The notes below the pieces were generated by a model. That model made no database searches, was not told the origin of the DNA, and saw only the letters and a list, made by a program, of their open reading frames with translations. From NCBI RefSeq assembly GCF_007655135.1, contig NC_045131.1:29992001-30056000 (forward strand): a stretch of 64,000 nucleotides of DNA, in the 5' to 3' direction. This DNA comes from Punica granatum. Its lineage: Eukaryota > Streptophyta > Magnoliopsida > Myrtales > Lythraceae. Position 1 is the stretch's first letter. Each line of letters opens with the position of its first letter. Below, one piece after another: positions 12,974 to 24,263 of the stretch. The position numbers were made by a program, and so were the translations under genes.

Positions 12974-13018
<45 letters not shown>
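12974..13018 (+). repeat. homopolymer tract of 45 G
   Basis: Forty-five consecutive G residues follow a run of seven or more T and precede TTGTGGTGTTGGGG. On the minus strand this is poly-C. It lies about 20 bp outside the edge of the block shared with the L4 pseudogene locus. Confidence 0.95.
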
Positions 13019-13020
<2 letters not shown>

Positions 13021-13439
13021 GTGGTGTTGGGGAGAGACACGAGGGAAATTGTAAAAATGATAGTCCTAGAATGTTCCTCAAATAAAAACACTGGGCTCCA
13101 CACTGCTGATATCCTTTGAGGCCAGGAATGTACAAATTTCAACCCGTGGTTTCCATCGAAAATTGAAGTATGAGACACAAAGGGTTATGCAATTAACATC
13201 GACATTAGTCTTTATTCCATTGAAATGGTATTTTAGTATGATCCGGGATATGATTACTAGATGACTAAAGACACCGATAAACTCGAACTAACAACTCCAG
13301 AGAGGAAGAACAGTTCTAATAAAACCAAACGTTCTCTCAAGAGGTAACAGAGTTCATGAAGATCGAGAGTCAAAAATCTGATCTGGAACCCCTGAATCAA
13401 AAATCTCGAACTAACTGGCACAAAAATGACAAAAGAGCT

Positions 13440-15437
13440 TCAACGGTTTATAGGAGCGTGCATCCGCTCAACAATCCGATTTACTGCATCCCGGGACATC
13501 ACCAATGTGTCGTGAAGAAGTATGCTGTAGACATTTAAGCCCTGTCCAAGCAAAAGTAGAAATCAATCAAGAAATCGAAACTTACGAGTAAAGATATACT
13601 CAAGGGTGAAAACAAGATCCGCAAAACATACTATAGAGGGCAACACGTTCACATAATGAAGATTTTGGGTCGCTAACTTGAGATTCTCATCGATGGGCCC
13701 ACCATCGACGAGCAGAACCTTCTTGGTGTTGTCCATTTGCTTGACATAGCTCACGATGTTCTTTGTCTTGTGAGTAGGGAGCTCCAAGTCGTCCAATACT
13801 AGAAGCTGTAAAATATAAGAACTATCATTACTAACTGTGATAGAAGAACACAAAACCAATTGAAAAACGCTGCAAGCACCTTTAACGATCGAGTAATGCA
13901 GCAAATACAAGAATATTAGAGCATCAATCAACAACAGTGAGCATTGACACCCCATCTGGACACTACTCTTAACCAAAGCCTAAAAAAGAAGTCTTCTTCT
14001 TTTCATCACAGAGACTGATAGTGACAGGGTAGACTTGCCTTTCCTTCTCCAGCTCGAGCTGAAAGGGCAACCTTCAGTCCCAAACGTCGGACCTTCTTGT
14101 TTATCTTAATAGCGTGGCTCCGTGGCTTTGGTCCATGCATTGTAGCACCACCCCTGAACTGTCATTTACATCCATCTACTTCAGTAACGGTCACACCTAC
14201 CCTAAGCAACGAGACGAAGTAGAACCTGCAGGCCACGCAGAGCATGCCACTAAACATCCCGATTGAAAGTAAGCAAACAGATGAAGAACCTGTGGCCCAC
14301 GCAGTGTCCCATGCCTAGCCCGACCTGTACCCTTCTGCTGCCATGGTTTTCTCCCTGTTCCGCTGACCTCACTGATGGTTTTTGTTGAATGAGTTCCCTG
14401 TTGAGGAACAACAAGAAGCACTTAATTTCTCACGCATAATTCGCTTGTGAGCAAGTTCCAGAGAGTTTCAACAGTCAACACCATGACCGACAGTATCACG
14501 AAATGAAATACCTGCTGACGTTTGGCGAGCTGCCATCTCACAACACGATGAACAATGTCCTTTCTAATAGGAACATCAAAGACATCACCAGCCAAAACCA
14601 TAAACCCCTTATCCTCGTTAAGGAAGTTAGTCACTGGAATAACCAGGTCCTGACATAGCCCTGAAAGTATGAAACACGACTGACTGAGCACAAACTCAAA
14701 AAGGACCTAAACTCCCGGCCACTGTCAACAATTTAAGGATCACACAACCAAGATGTCTCCTTCCAAATGAACTCAAACTCAGACATATATTTGCAGAGCC
14801 TCCAGAATGATTACTGACCAATCTGTCGTTCGGACACAATTACATTCCTCTTGGACAACAACTCGAGAGGGAAATGACTTCCACTAGAATTGGGGGTAAG
14901 AATAGTTGAAAACCTTCGACGCGAAAGGAATGACGACCAGCCCTACATTAAGAACATCCCGGAAAAGAGATTAAGCTAAGTAACCAAAGATTACATGACG
15001 AACGGACAAAAACAAAACGACCAAACATACAATGGAGCAGAAGTATTGTATAAAGATAATGCCACATCATTTATTCAAATCAGCAAGATAACAGAAGGAA
15101 CATTGTCGACGCTACAACTATTTACTGTCTCTAATTCGCAACAGGGATATCGGGTGACAGAGTACCTTGTTAGAGCTAAAGGATTCTGCTTGAGAGACAC
15201 CATCCCGCAAAAGAAGGCCCCGCGACTCTGTGACGGTATAAGTAAGAAATCAAATTACAAATATACTTGATCGAGGGGAAAAGACTGAACCAAACTTAAG
15301 CTCTTTTGAAGAACGCTCTTACCATGAGAAATGCGAAAGGAATGATTGTCTATGGCACTTGCGGAATCGGAGCAAGCCCGAGCACTCGCTGACCATAGAG
15401 AACGCAGCAGCAGCCTCCGCGAATTGGACAAAGCCAT
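13440..15437 (-). CDS. mitochondrial large-subunit ribosomal protein L4 (uL4m), nuclear gene, complete
   Basis: The best model has eight exons: 15437-15291, 15188-15166, 14913-14819, 14660-14512, 14397-14290, 14158-14039, 13805-13632 and 13541-13440, giving 305 residues with no frame break. An Arg/Ser-rich N-terminus ([20 protein letters not shown]) looks like a mitochondrial transit peptide. The L4 core follows, with [71 protein letters not shown] and [18 protein letters not shown]4 binds 23S-type rRNA and lines the exit tunnel. The join between exon 1 and the 23-bp exon 2 is the weakest point: a better-looking donor at 15322 would break the phase. The intron after 14039 has a GC donor. A decayed copy lies at 31713-33430. 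Confidence 0.9.
13806..14038 (-). other. GC-AG intron of the L4 gene
   Basis: Exon 6 ends AGAAGGAAAG and is followed by GCAAGTC, which matches the strong AAG|GCAAGT context expected of GC donors. The phase requires this cut: it joins GEGK to LLVLDD, as in the L4 family. The pseudogene keeps GC at the same place (AAG|GCAAAT at about 32204), so the donor predates the duplication. Confidence 0.85.
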
Positions 15438-15660
15438 TGAGGAGATTCAGAAACCCTAGATTTCCAGGTAAGGAAGAGGAGAAGGAGGAAGAAGAAAAGC
15501 AATACGCCTGCACGAGAGTGAGGGGGAAGACTGTCAGGAGGTTTTGGTTGGGCGGAATCCAAAAGCGGATCCGGCCCAATTCCGGCCGGGATAGCAAACA
15601 CGCGTTTAGTAGCACTTTGGGCCCAGAATTGAACTTCGGACTGCCCCCTAACCCCTAATC
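15438..15660 (-). promoter_or_regulatory. upstream region of the L4 gene
   Basis: The DNA just upstream of the L4 start is moderately GC-rich and carries the telo-box-like AAACCCTAG at 15450, on the plus strand about 13 bp upstream of the start codon. Telo-boxes are frequent in plant ribosomal-protein promoters. No other regulatory site can be named. Confidence 0.35.
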
Positions 15661-15663
15661 CTA

Positions 15664-15880
15664 AGGTGCGTTTGGATTGACAGTGCATTAATTTTAACTT
15701 TAATTTTAAATTTAACACAACATATTACAAAATAAAAATACATATTTTTAATTCAAAAATTTTAATTTTAACTTTTAACTTTTAACTTAACACAGTACAA
15801 TAAAAACACACCTTATTTATCATTTTTCACGATCAAAATCAAAATCAAAATCAAACTAGCTTTTAAAACACACCAACATT
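15664..15880 (+). mobile_element. MITE related to the one at 24895-25140
   Basis: The segment begins GGTGCGTTTGGATTGACAG and continues with TTTTAACTTTAATTTTAA and repeated AACACAACATATTACAAAA / AACACAGTACAATAAAAAC motifs. The order, including the internal duplication and the AATCAAAATCAAAATCAAA stretch near the far end, matches 24895-25140. The exact right border is unclear. Confidence 0.5.
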
Positions 15881-16866
15881 CCGTCCATTTTGTTCAGTTT
15901 CGCAATTCTGATTGCATCAGAATGGCTAAAGACAGAAATACCCTATACTATTCATTCAATTTTCAAAATCTGCCACTAACCTTATCCGCCGAAACCGCCA
16001 CTGCTACTACCGTTGTCGTCGATCTGTGTCCACCTTAGGACGTCCCACCAACCTCTCCCGGCCGGTCTCATCGAGGCTATATTGGATCTTGCTGCCATAC
16101 TTCCGCTGTCGCTGCCGCCCAAACTCCACCTCCGACGGCAGCTTCCACCATTTCCCGACCGGTCTCAAGGTCACCAAGCCATATCAGACCTCGGAGACCG
16201 TGATTAGGCCGAGATTGGTTCGGCCACGAACCCACAGATCAGACCTCCTGAGTCACCTAGGGTTCACGAGACCCATGAGCGGGTTCGCAGCTACGGTGAA
16301 GTCGGGGTCAGGGAAGTCGAAGTCCGTGCCGATTCTCGTGCAGACGGTCTCCCACGGGTCAACCGTGAGGCGGGTGGAGCGAATGAGGTCGAATGCGAGC
16401 TAATAGCAGACGGCAGAGGCAGCGAAGGCGACAATCTCTGGACTGCGGACGTGGCGAGATGTTGTGGCCGGCTACAGACTGCTGCAGGGCCTGGAGGACA
16501 GCGCCAGAAGGTCGAAGGGCGTCGTGGAGCAGAGCCCTCAAGGTGTCTCGGGTATATTATTTTAATATTTATAAAGAAAGGGTATTTCCGTCTTTTTATC
16601 ATATATTTTCGGTTTCACTGTATTCCCTCCGGCCAAACAAAATGAATTTTGTCAGGATTTCAATTTTATTCCCTTCCAATTCTTATCCATGTTCATTCTA
16701 CTCTGCATCAATTCCATTTCAATGAACCAAATATATAGTCGGAAAGACTCCAACTTTAGGTTATTACTTTTTTTCTTTTCCTTCCTGACTTCTGTAATTT
16801 TTTTTAAACAACCTCTGTGATTTTAAGGGAGAAAAATTCAAATCAATTACCTATACTTTATATAAA
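15881..16866. other. intergenic, GC-rich island at 16000-16550 without recognisable gene
   Basis: The island contrasts with the AT-rich flanks and keeps short frames open on both strands, the longest 125 codons. None shows a family motif, and overlapping frames of similar size on both strands suggest base composition, not coding. It resembles in composition the GC-rich cores of the inverted-repeat elements nearby, but no flanking inverted arms were found. Confidence 0.4.
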
Positions 16867-18104
16867 AAAGAGTAAATAAAATAAAAATTCACAAACTTTA
16901 CAATTTTTTTTACATTTTATTACAAACTTTATATTTTTACAAAAAAATACACAAACAATCAATTCTTTACTAATTTTACCACTCCGTTAACTACTCTATC
17001 CACTTTTATCAAACGTGCTGACATGTTACTTGATGGTGTCACGTGGCGCACAAAGATTGGCAGAGTGGTACCCACATAAATTTTTAATTAGAAATCAATT
17101 TGAAAATAAATAAAAAACAAATTTAAAAATAACAGAGGGGAAGAGGGTCAGGGGGTCGATCGATGGGGCCTTGCACAGTGATGACCGAAGACCCCCATTC
17201 AGGTAGGACCGGCAAAAATTGACCCTCGGCCTGGACCAGCAAATCTTGCCACAAAATGATTTTGGGCAGGATCGGTCCGCCAAATTTTTTTGAGGCCAAA
17301 TTAGGCACCATCGTTTTGGGCAGCACCTCCTCCAAAACACCAAAAGCCTCCTTGTCATATATATTTATGTATACATATATATATTTGTACAAATTGAATC
17401 CTATAAGGCCACAACTGACAACACAACCCATATATGTTTGGGATTTGGAATTTTTGAGGTTGAATGTGTTCTTTCGTGGTGATTGGACTATATTTAGGCT
17501 TTTGTATGGTTGAATATTTGTCTACACTTGAATGTATTGACCGTGATTTCGGATCGGCCAACCTATTAATTTTGAATGACCGCGCCTAGCCTGAGTTTCA
17601 TGGCCCAGTATTATTTTGGGTCGGGCCGACCCAAAACAATTATTGGGCCAGCAAAAATAATTATTGGGGCGACGATGGGGTTCCACCGTTGGAATTGAGG
17701 GAACCCCCAATTTTCTATCGAAATTGGAAGACCCCCAATTCCGATCAGTGGGCCCTGTCGCCGGCCACCCTTAATCTTGATTTTGGGGATGGTGGCTAGC
17801 GAGGAGGCTCTGCTGATCGGCCTCTTTCCCCTCTTCCTCCTCCTATTTTTTCATTTTGTCTTTTTTCTTTAAATTTTTTCTCAATAATTTTCAATAAAAT
17901 GTTTATATTAGGCTCATCAGCTAAATTGTATGTGCCACGTGGCACAATCAAGTGCCACGTCAGCACTTTGGTTAAAGTTGACAGGGAAACTAATGGTAAA
18001 ACATGACTAATCAATAGTTTGTGTATTTTTTTAATAAAAATAAAGTTTGTGATAACAACGTAAAAGAAAAACTGTAAAACTTGTGATTTTTTATGTCATT
18101 TATC
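16867..18104. mobile_element. long-TIR Mutator-like element with GC-rich core
   Basis: Left and right arms of about 180 bp are inverted copies: left ATACACAAACAATCAATTC, GTTAACT and ACTTGATGGTGTCACGTGGC match the reverse complement of the right end (ATACACAAACTATTGATTAG, CACTTGATTGTGCCACGTGG). A perfect 9-bp direct repeat, TTATATAAA, lies at 16858-16866 and 18105-18113. A 9-bp target duplication with long TIRs points to the Mutator superfamily. The core, about 17130-17830, is GC-rich and shows no transposase. Short frames in the core carry no family signature. Confidence 0.65.
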
Positions 18105-18113
18105 TTATATAAA

Positions 18114-20460
18114 ATAAGAAACTCTTCTTGTGTAATCACATGTAAGGACACTAATTATGCCTTTTCATATTAACTTTTAACCGACCCTCTTTCGAAAGTT
18201 CTCAGGTCACGTTTGGTATATCGGGATAGAAATAAAAGAAATGAAATGGGTTCTATAATGTTACATATAATTTTAATGAGAGAAAAATGATTTTTTTTTT
18301 CTAGTTGAACTTGAAAATATGAATGAATATAATTAAACAAGATGAAGTTATTTTTCAAGATTCCAATTTATACATATTAAATATTGATGTATATGAAGCT
18401 AAAAAAAATATACTTGAATAAAAACTAGTTGAAGTTGTGGAATGAGCATATTACTCAAGTTTTTTTAAAGGAAATATTACTCAATCAAGTTTGAGAAAAG
18501 AAATCATCATAATGAAATGCTCTTTGAAACTCCAAAAAGAAATGAAGGAAATGATGAAAACTAATGCCTACTTTCACCTGTAGTAAGATAAATTATTTTA
18601 TTCGCAACCCCGAAATTGTTTGGATTGCTGGTTATGGGTGATTTATGGATTATTATTAACCCACCCCTCCATAACTATCCACAGTCCAAACAAGTTGTAA
18701 ACGCCTACATACCAACAATCCCGCCAAAGCCACAACGTTGCCTTTGGTATTCTTCAAGAGTGTCGAGATTGCTCATCGCCACCATTTTTGCCTGCTTTAT
18801 GGGACAATCTGTATACGCCCATTCATCAGGGATCCGACCCCATCTCGTCCTAGCCTTGGACGTAGTCTTACTGATCAACCTATAACTATGACTCTATGCT
18901 CGTAACAAGGTCCAAGGCAGCCCACCTGCTTCACGGATTCTCACTCTATTAATGGGCCTTTTCTCATGCCTTTCAAATGCTCAATAAATTGGACAAAGCA
19001 TAGTAGATTGCCTTCCTTAATGTCTAGGCATGCCTATTTCGCAAGCCGGAGAAAGGAGCATAGGTCGACATAGGTGGCATGCTATTTGGTCGCATTGCTT
19101 GGTAACATAAATATAATTGACGACGATTGCAGTAGGGAGCAACTCTGAGCATTCTAAAGGAAGATATCCTTTGAACACTTCCGTTAAAAAAGTCTAAAGA
19201 CCGCCCCGAACCAAACCCTCTGTTGTGTCATCTTATTTACGTATATTTAAATATTCCTTTTATCCTGCCTAATCTTGAGATTTATATTACTTAAACCCAT
19301 GTAACAATTCTACAATCATCAAGACCCATTCCTGCTTTTAATTTTGTAATTTATTGTCTCCTCAACTTAAAATTGGAATAGTTAGACTGGCAAATTTTGT
19401 ATGATCATGTGAGAAATAGAATGCGGTAGTCAATTTGTTGTGGTGTCAAATCTTGTATCTTCTTGATTCAGATTAATCTAACTTAGTTGAAGATTCTTGT
19501 AGGCTTGGTGGATTCATAGTGTTCCGATTTCTTACGGAACATTTCTTCCTTGCTTCTGTTGAACTGACATGCATTTGCCTCTTTCTGATGATGCACCGAT
19601 TTTATGAACCATCTGTTCAAGCTCAGGCTCTTGAATGTGTAGAATAGAGTTTCATATTTGATGTTTCTTCTTGAATCAATCACATGTTTTTCCTCGTCAA
19701 GCTATTCATACCTTCTTAGTATGCCTAACAAGAGATGAGTTAGCCGATGCCCCAATGTTTGGTTGCTTTAAGTTAATAAGGTAATCTATCCACGAAGTTT
19801 ATTGATGTTCTTTCCCTTATCACGCGTAAGTCGAAAGCATAACTCAAAATACTCGACATTGTTTTCCAAATGTTTTTTTTTTTATGAAACAGTATATATA
19901 GGTCATCAGGTTATTCATTTAACTGTTCGCTCCATTTAGGAACTGTAGCTTGCTTTACATTTTAAAAAAAAAATTAAAAATCTAATGTAATGGGTTTTGA
20001 GGAGTAAATTCTAAAGTCCACATGGCATGACCATAGAATTTCCCGTTATAAGGACATGGCCATAAAGGGAAAGACTCGGTTAAGGTAATTACCTTTCAAC
20101 CAAATGGGCATAGTGAGAAAGTCTCATTCGGTGTATACTCTAGTATTCGAAAGTTTAGTAAGTATTAATTAATTAAGTTTGAACCGGATCGGCCCACTAA
20201 GAGTTATTGGAAACCGAAAAGCGAAGTCAAAGCACTAGAACCGACCAAATAGCTCCAGGATACAAGAAGGTTCAATTCATTTGCAAATAAGAAACCTTCC
20301 TAGCCTATGAAGCCATCCCTCCAAAATGACAAATCTCTTTTTGAATGTTGAAAAACCTTTACAATCTTATTAACAACCAAAATAGCAACCGGAACCTAAA
20401 CATCAAGCACTCTAAATCTACAAAAAAAAAAAATTATTCTCAACAGCAATAGATTAGATT
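18114..20460. other. intergenic, MITE-like and SINE-tail fragments only
   Basis: A GTCACGTTTGGTATATCGGG end near 18208 looks like the start of a MITE, but its mate was not located. A minus-strand copy of the SINE-like tail sits at about 20110-20215 (GATCGGCCCACTAAGAG). The 89-codon frame at 18616-18885 and the minus-strand frame at 19483-19683 have no recognisable domain. I see no gene here. Confidence 0.4.
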
Positions 20461-20466
20461 CTTGTT

Positions 20467-20992
20467 GGTTAGTTCGGTCCGTCATTCTGCTCATCCGTCT
20501 TTCCACTGTCCCGCTGCAGCAGTAAAAGCAAGGTAGCTTCACACGACCACATCACCTACAACACCAAAATATTGGGTTGGTTCATCACTTACAGCTGACA
20601 ATCTAAGAAGGCAGATATACAAATTACAACAAATCCTTACCCGCATCGAAATTATCACGCGAACAGATTTCAGAGCTTTTGCTGCATTTCTTATGCGTTT
20701 CGTGCAGCGAGTCACCTACAACATATGAGCAAAACTGCTGAGAATTATATCGGTATCCTTATTCATCTCACTGCAAAGAGAAAAGTTTGTTGTTGAAAGT
20801 GATCACAACAACGTGAATAAAAGAGATGAATGTCCGGATCAAGAAATACCCCAGAGGATTACTGATGTGATCGACAGCTCGGGACGAGATTCGCAAAATG
20901 ACAATGCCAAAGTTATTAGAGATCATTTCATCCTTCAAAAAAATCTCTAGAAGGAGGGGAAATATTCTCTGTGAGACTACTACTATAGCTCT
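20467..20992. other. unassigned gene-like fragment
   Basis: On the plus strand 20772-20948 reads a hydrophilic stretch with KFVVESDHNNVNKRDECPDQ ending at a TAG. On the minus strand, two blocks with good splice borders join in phase: 20715-20641 (TKRIRNAAKALKSVRVIISM, AG before, GTAAGG after) and 20559-20473 (ends KTDEQNDGPN then TAA). The two readings need not belong to one gene and I recognise neither. Possibilities are a decayed gene or an element-borne fragment. Confidence 0.25.
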
Positions 20993-21437
20993 ACAATAGT
21001 TTCTTTGACAAATGTTTCCCGTTGGCTTCTGCACTACATATGTAGAACTCGACCCAACGCCTAGAACCTACCGCCTTTCTGGTTCTCATTGTATGATGAA
21101 GTACAGAAAAGAAAATCCAATGGCTTAAATGACTCGAATCCCTCCCTCCTCACGCATCAGTCGACGTCTCAACAACATCAGAGCTTATCAATCTACGATA
21201 AGCATTGCACTACACTAGATTTGTTGTCCATGGCGCATTGATGCTAGAAGCTCTTCTTGCTCGTATAATTCAGGTTCGTTTGAGGCTTTGTGTCAGAACA
21301 AGATGTTGTTGTTGCTTCTCAACATTCACGACACTGGTGTTCGGACTAAAACATATCCTAAGCCCCAGAAAAGAAAATGTAAATTACTCTAATAAAAATG
21401 AACATAAATTTTCAAAAATAAGTAAATAAATCAATAA

Positions 21438-22835
21438 ATGACAGTAAATTCAAATTCTTTCCTTTTTTAGTGGATTCTTCATTTGTAATTTTTTTTTTCT
21501 GTTATAAGAGAGGCTTATAACCTTAATATAATGAAATATAAATTCTAATATCTAATAAAAGGGTATGGGTGGTCCAACCACAAGTTCATCTTGATTACTA
21601 GACGGGGGCATGTGTCATTACGTTGCGCACTTTTTTTTATCTTCACTTGCAATTTACCTGACGAAAATGTAAAGATTTTGGTCTATCCAATGAAAGCAAA
21701 TGAAAATAGGATTTTTATACCGTACACCGTTGGTGGAAAATGAATTTCTACAAGCGGCTCTTATAATCACGATAAGTGTCCTAATTAACTCCAGAAATTA
21801 ACACCATTAGTTTTTTTTTCCGTAGAACACCATTAGTTTTTATTTCAGCTATATTAAGATTTAAAAGTTACCTTATATATAAGGTATTTCTTAAATCAAT
21901 CACAACTTATTAGGAAATATCTTTTTGTAAAATTGGAAAATGATTCATCAAAATATGTATAAAAAAAATTACATGAAATTGTTTTATGGGAGGCCAGAAC
22001 CTTGCACGTTATAATCATATCTAATTAAATTTTAGCACCTTGCACTTCTTAATAAGTGATAAAAAAGATTTAATAATGTTAAGAAATATACAGATTTAAA
22101 TTAGTTTAGAGTATTATAATAACGTTTAGTGATGTACAAATTTAAAAAGTTTAATGTATTATACGAGATTACTGAAATTAAAGGCACAATCTGTCATTTC
22201 ATATACGGCCATAACTAAATTAGATGGTATTCTATTCTTAAACTCAAATTTTATAAAATAAAATATGTTGTTTATGCTAAAAAGATTTATTTTTTGTAGT
22301 TACTTTATGAACAAGTACTAACATTTTGATCGTTTAAGAATTTGTTGCTGAACACATAATTTAATCACTAAGGATAATCAATAGAAATAAAGAATAAGAA
22401 GGTCCAAATCCTAAGAAAATTTTCTTGTATGTTGGCTTTTCCCCTGATTCAAAATCTACGGAGAATACATAACCTTGGAGAAGAAAATAAAGATAAAGAA
22501 CATCCAAGTTGATAGAATACGAAAGTTAGAAGATAAGTTTTTATACTCTGTACATATTGTGATAAATAATTTCTCCGTTAGCTATAACTAATTTAGGAAA
22601 CCAGTATGATATGTAAAGTAACTTTTTAAATTTTTAATTACAACTGAAATAAGAACTAACAGAGTTAATTTTGGAGTTAACTAGGACACTTGTTGCAATT
22701 ATAGGAGCTGCCTATGTAAAGTCGATTTCCACCAGCCGTGTATGGTATAAAAATCCAAGAAAATATTCAAAGTTTGAGGGTTGATACCTTCTTCAAGATA
22801 AATTTCCAAGTTAAAGACCTTAAAAAATGCCAACC
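21438..22835 (+). repeat. dispersed repeat copy split by a transposon insertion
   Basis: GACAGTAAATTCAAATTC at 21440 and GTAAAGATTTTGGTCTATC at 21669 match the repeat at 12055. The downstream part, GAGGGTTGATACC and AAGACCTTAAAAAATGCC, resumes at about 22777 after the element at 21709-22756. Part of the left half (about 21500-21640) also matches a separate repeat with TAATAAAAGGGTATGGGTGG-type sequence seen again at 23055 and 49640. Confidence 0.5.
21709..22756. mobile_element. long-TIR Mutator-like MITE
   Basis: The element starts GGATTTTTATACCGTACACC and ends with the inverted counterpart (GTGTATGGTATAAAAATCC). The inverted homology runs for about 95 bp, through AAGTGTCCTAATTAACTCC on the left and its match on the right. 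Flanks ATGAAAATA (21700-21708) and AAGAAAATA (22757-22765) agree at 8 of 9 bases. The 1,048-bp interior is AT-rich and has no open frame. A 9-bp duplication with long TIRs fits Mutator-like elements. Confidence 0.75.
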
Positions 22836-22845
22836 TTATTTTTTT

Positions 22846-23036
22846 ACCGACGTTGACTGATTTAAATAATTCGACACTTATTCTTCCTAAGTAAGGTCTT
22901 GGATTCGAATCTTGTGTATGAAAAAATTCACGTTAGAAGAACTTTACTTTTCAGTGAGCCGACCCGGCTTGACATGATTAGTCAAAGTTCCAAACTTTTG
23001 GATTTCTAGGTGCACATTGAAGAAATGCTTTTTTTT
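22846..23036 (+). repeat. SINE-like tRNA-derived repeat
   Basis: The head carries TTGACTGATTTAAATAATTC and a box-B-like GGATTCGAATC at about 22909. The body has AAATTCACGTTAGAAG, and the tail GAGCCGACCCGGCTTGAC, AGTCAAAGTTCC and GGTGCACATTGAAGAAATGC. The order matches the other copies listed in the window. Confidence 0.55.
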
Positions 23037-23439
23037 TAGTTACGTGAATCTAGTGCAACAAAATAGAAATTATAATAGCTAATAAATGGGCACAAGTAGT
23101 CTTACAATGAGTATCGAATCTGGCAAAGATGCACGTACTCGCTATTCTTTAATACTTTTTCCTTTTTTCCCGATCATAATATTGTTGTTGCCGGGTTTGT
23201 CTTCCAACTAAATGTGTATAGGCCATGGAGTCAGCAATTTAAGCCATCCAATTACAATCCAAGTCATAAACTCTACTCAAATCATTTCTCCTCTCAATCT
23301 TTCATTTCTTCTTGCTCTCAAAGAATACTCTTTCTTTCTTTCTTTCTTTCTTTTTTCTAATGATTCCAATCGTGGTTGGAAGGTTCTCAAATAAGTATCG
23401 GAACTAGCTTGTTCTTTGAAAAGTATTGTGATAACTACT
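23037..23439. other. intergenic, repeat fragment and (TTTC)n
   Basis: About 23050-23150 matches the repeat also found at 21500 and 49640 (AGCTAATAAATGGGCACAAG). A short (TTTC)n microsatellite lies at about 23329-23355. No gene is seen. Confidence 0.45.
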
Positions 23440-24070
23440 TGTTGGAGATGTCTCGCATTAAGCCCAAAAGACTCGAAAAATCGAAAACTCGATAGGCAGT
23501 GATGACATCAATCGAAAAGAGGAAGGGGCGATATATTTCCTATTTTCTAGGGATTTTGTTGTATTTTTTGAATATTTGAAGAGTGAAATATTCATAGAAG
23601 ATATTACGAATACTTCCAGGATATCTTTAGATTATTTAGAAGGGGAAATATTTATATCTCAAAGGGAAGAATATTCTAGAGGATTTAGGATATCTTTGAG
23701 GTATGGAGGGTCTTGTATCTATATATAGGAAGTGAGTCCTATACTCAAGCATACAACGTTGCAAGGGACAGTGAGTATTGGGTGAAATCTTTCGGGAATT
23801 CTCTCAGGTTTATTTTCTTTGTAACTTTGGGGTTTAGAGTGAGACAGATGAGAGAATTGAGAGGTTGGGGAGACTCTTCTTGGTAAGGTTCGAGTTGGTA
23901 ACGGGGCTTGGAAAACATAAGTGATATCTCAGTTATAATCTTCAATTTTTCGATCTAGTGGATAATCTTATTTTGTCCGTGGATGTTTCAGGGTTTTACC
24001 ACTTATATCCGGTGTTCGATTTATTTTTCTTTGTTATCTCATCTCGTGTTATAAGTATTTTGCCACAACA
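23440..24070 (+). mobile_element. solo LTR, copia-like
   Basis: The segment starts TGTTGGAGATGTC and ends TTTTGCCACAACA, the TGTTG...CAACA inverted ends usual in plant copia LTRs. A promoter-like CTATATATAGGAAG lies at about 23720. No internal domain or second LTR is adjacent. Flanks CTACT and GCACT agree at only 3 of 5 bases, so a target duplication is doubtful. Size 631 bp. Confidence 0.6.
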
Positions 24071-24263
24071 GCACTGTAAGTAGAACGTTTTTCAATTAAA
24101 GTTACTCCTTTGTGAGCTAAAAGGCCCCGTTACTTAAAACCCCAATTACATACGTATGTCTTATGGCTTCCATGAGTGGGAGCTTTTCCAACTTCCGTAA
24201 CCGATATGACCAAATGATATTAAGACATTTGTTATAATTTTACTTAAAGGTGAGGCAACCAGA

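Noticed and set aside
12896..13178. Poly-Pro frames over the G tract
   Set aside because: Translation of the homopolymer and not a protein.
15323..15437. Alternative end of L4 exon 1 at the GTAAGA donor (15322-15321)
   Set aside because: The donor looks strong but leaves phase 1, and no acceptor upstream of the microexon restores the frame. The GTTCAG donor after 15291 does.
16013..16602. Overlapping frames on both strands in a GC-rich island
   Set aside because: Several frames of similar length on both strands and no family motif; base composition explains them.
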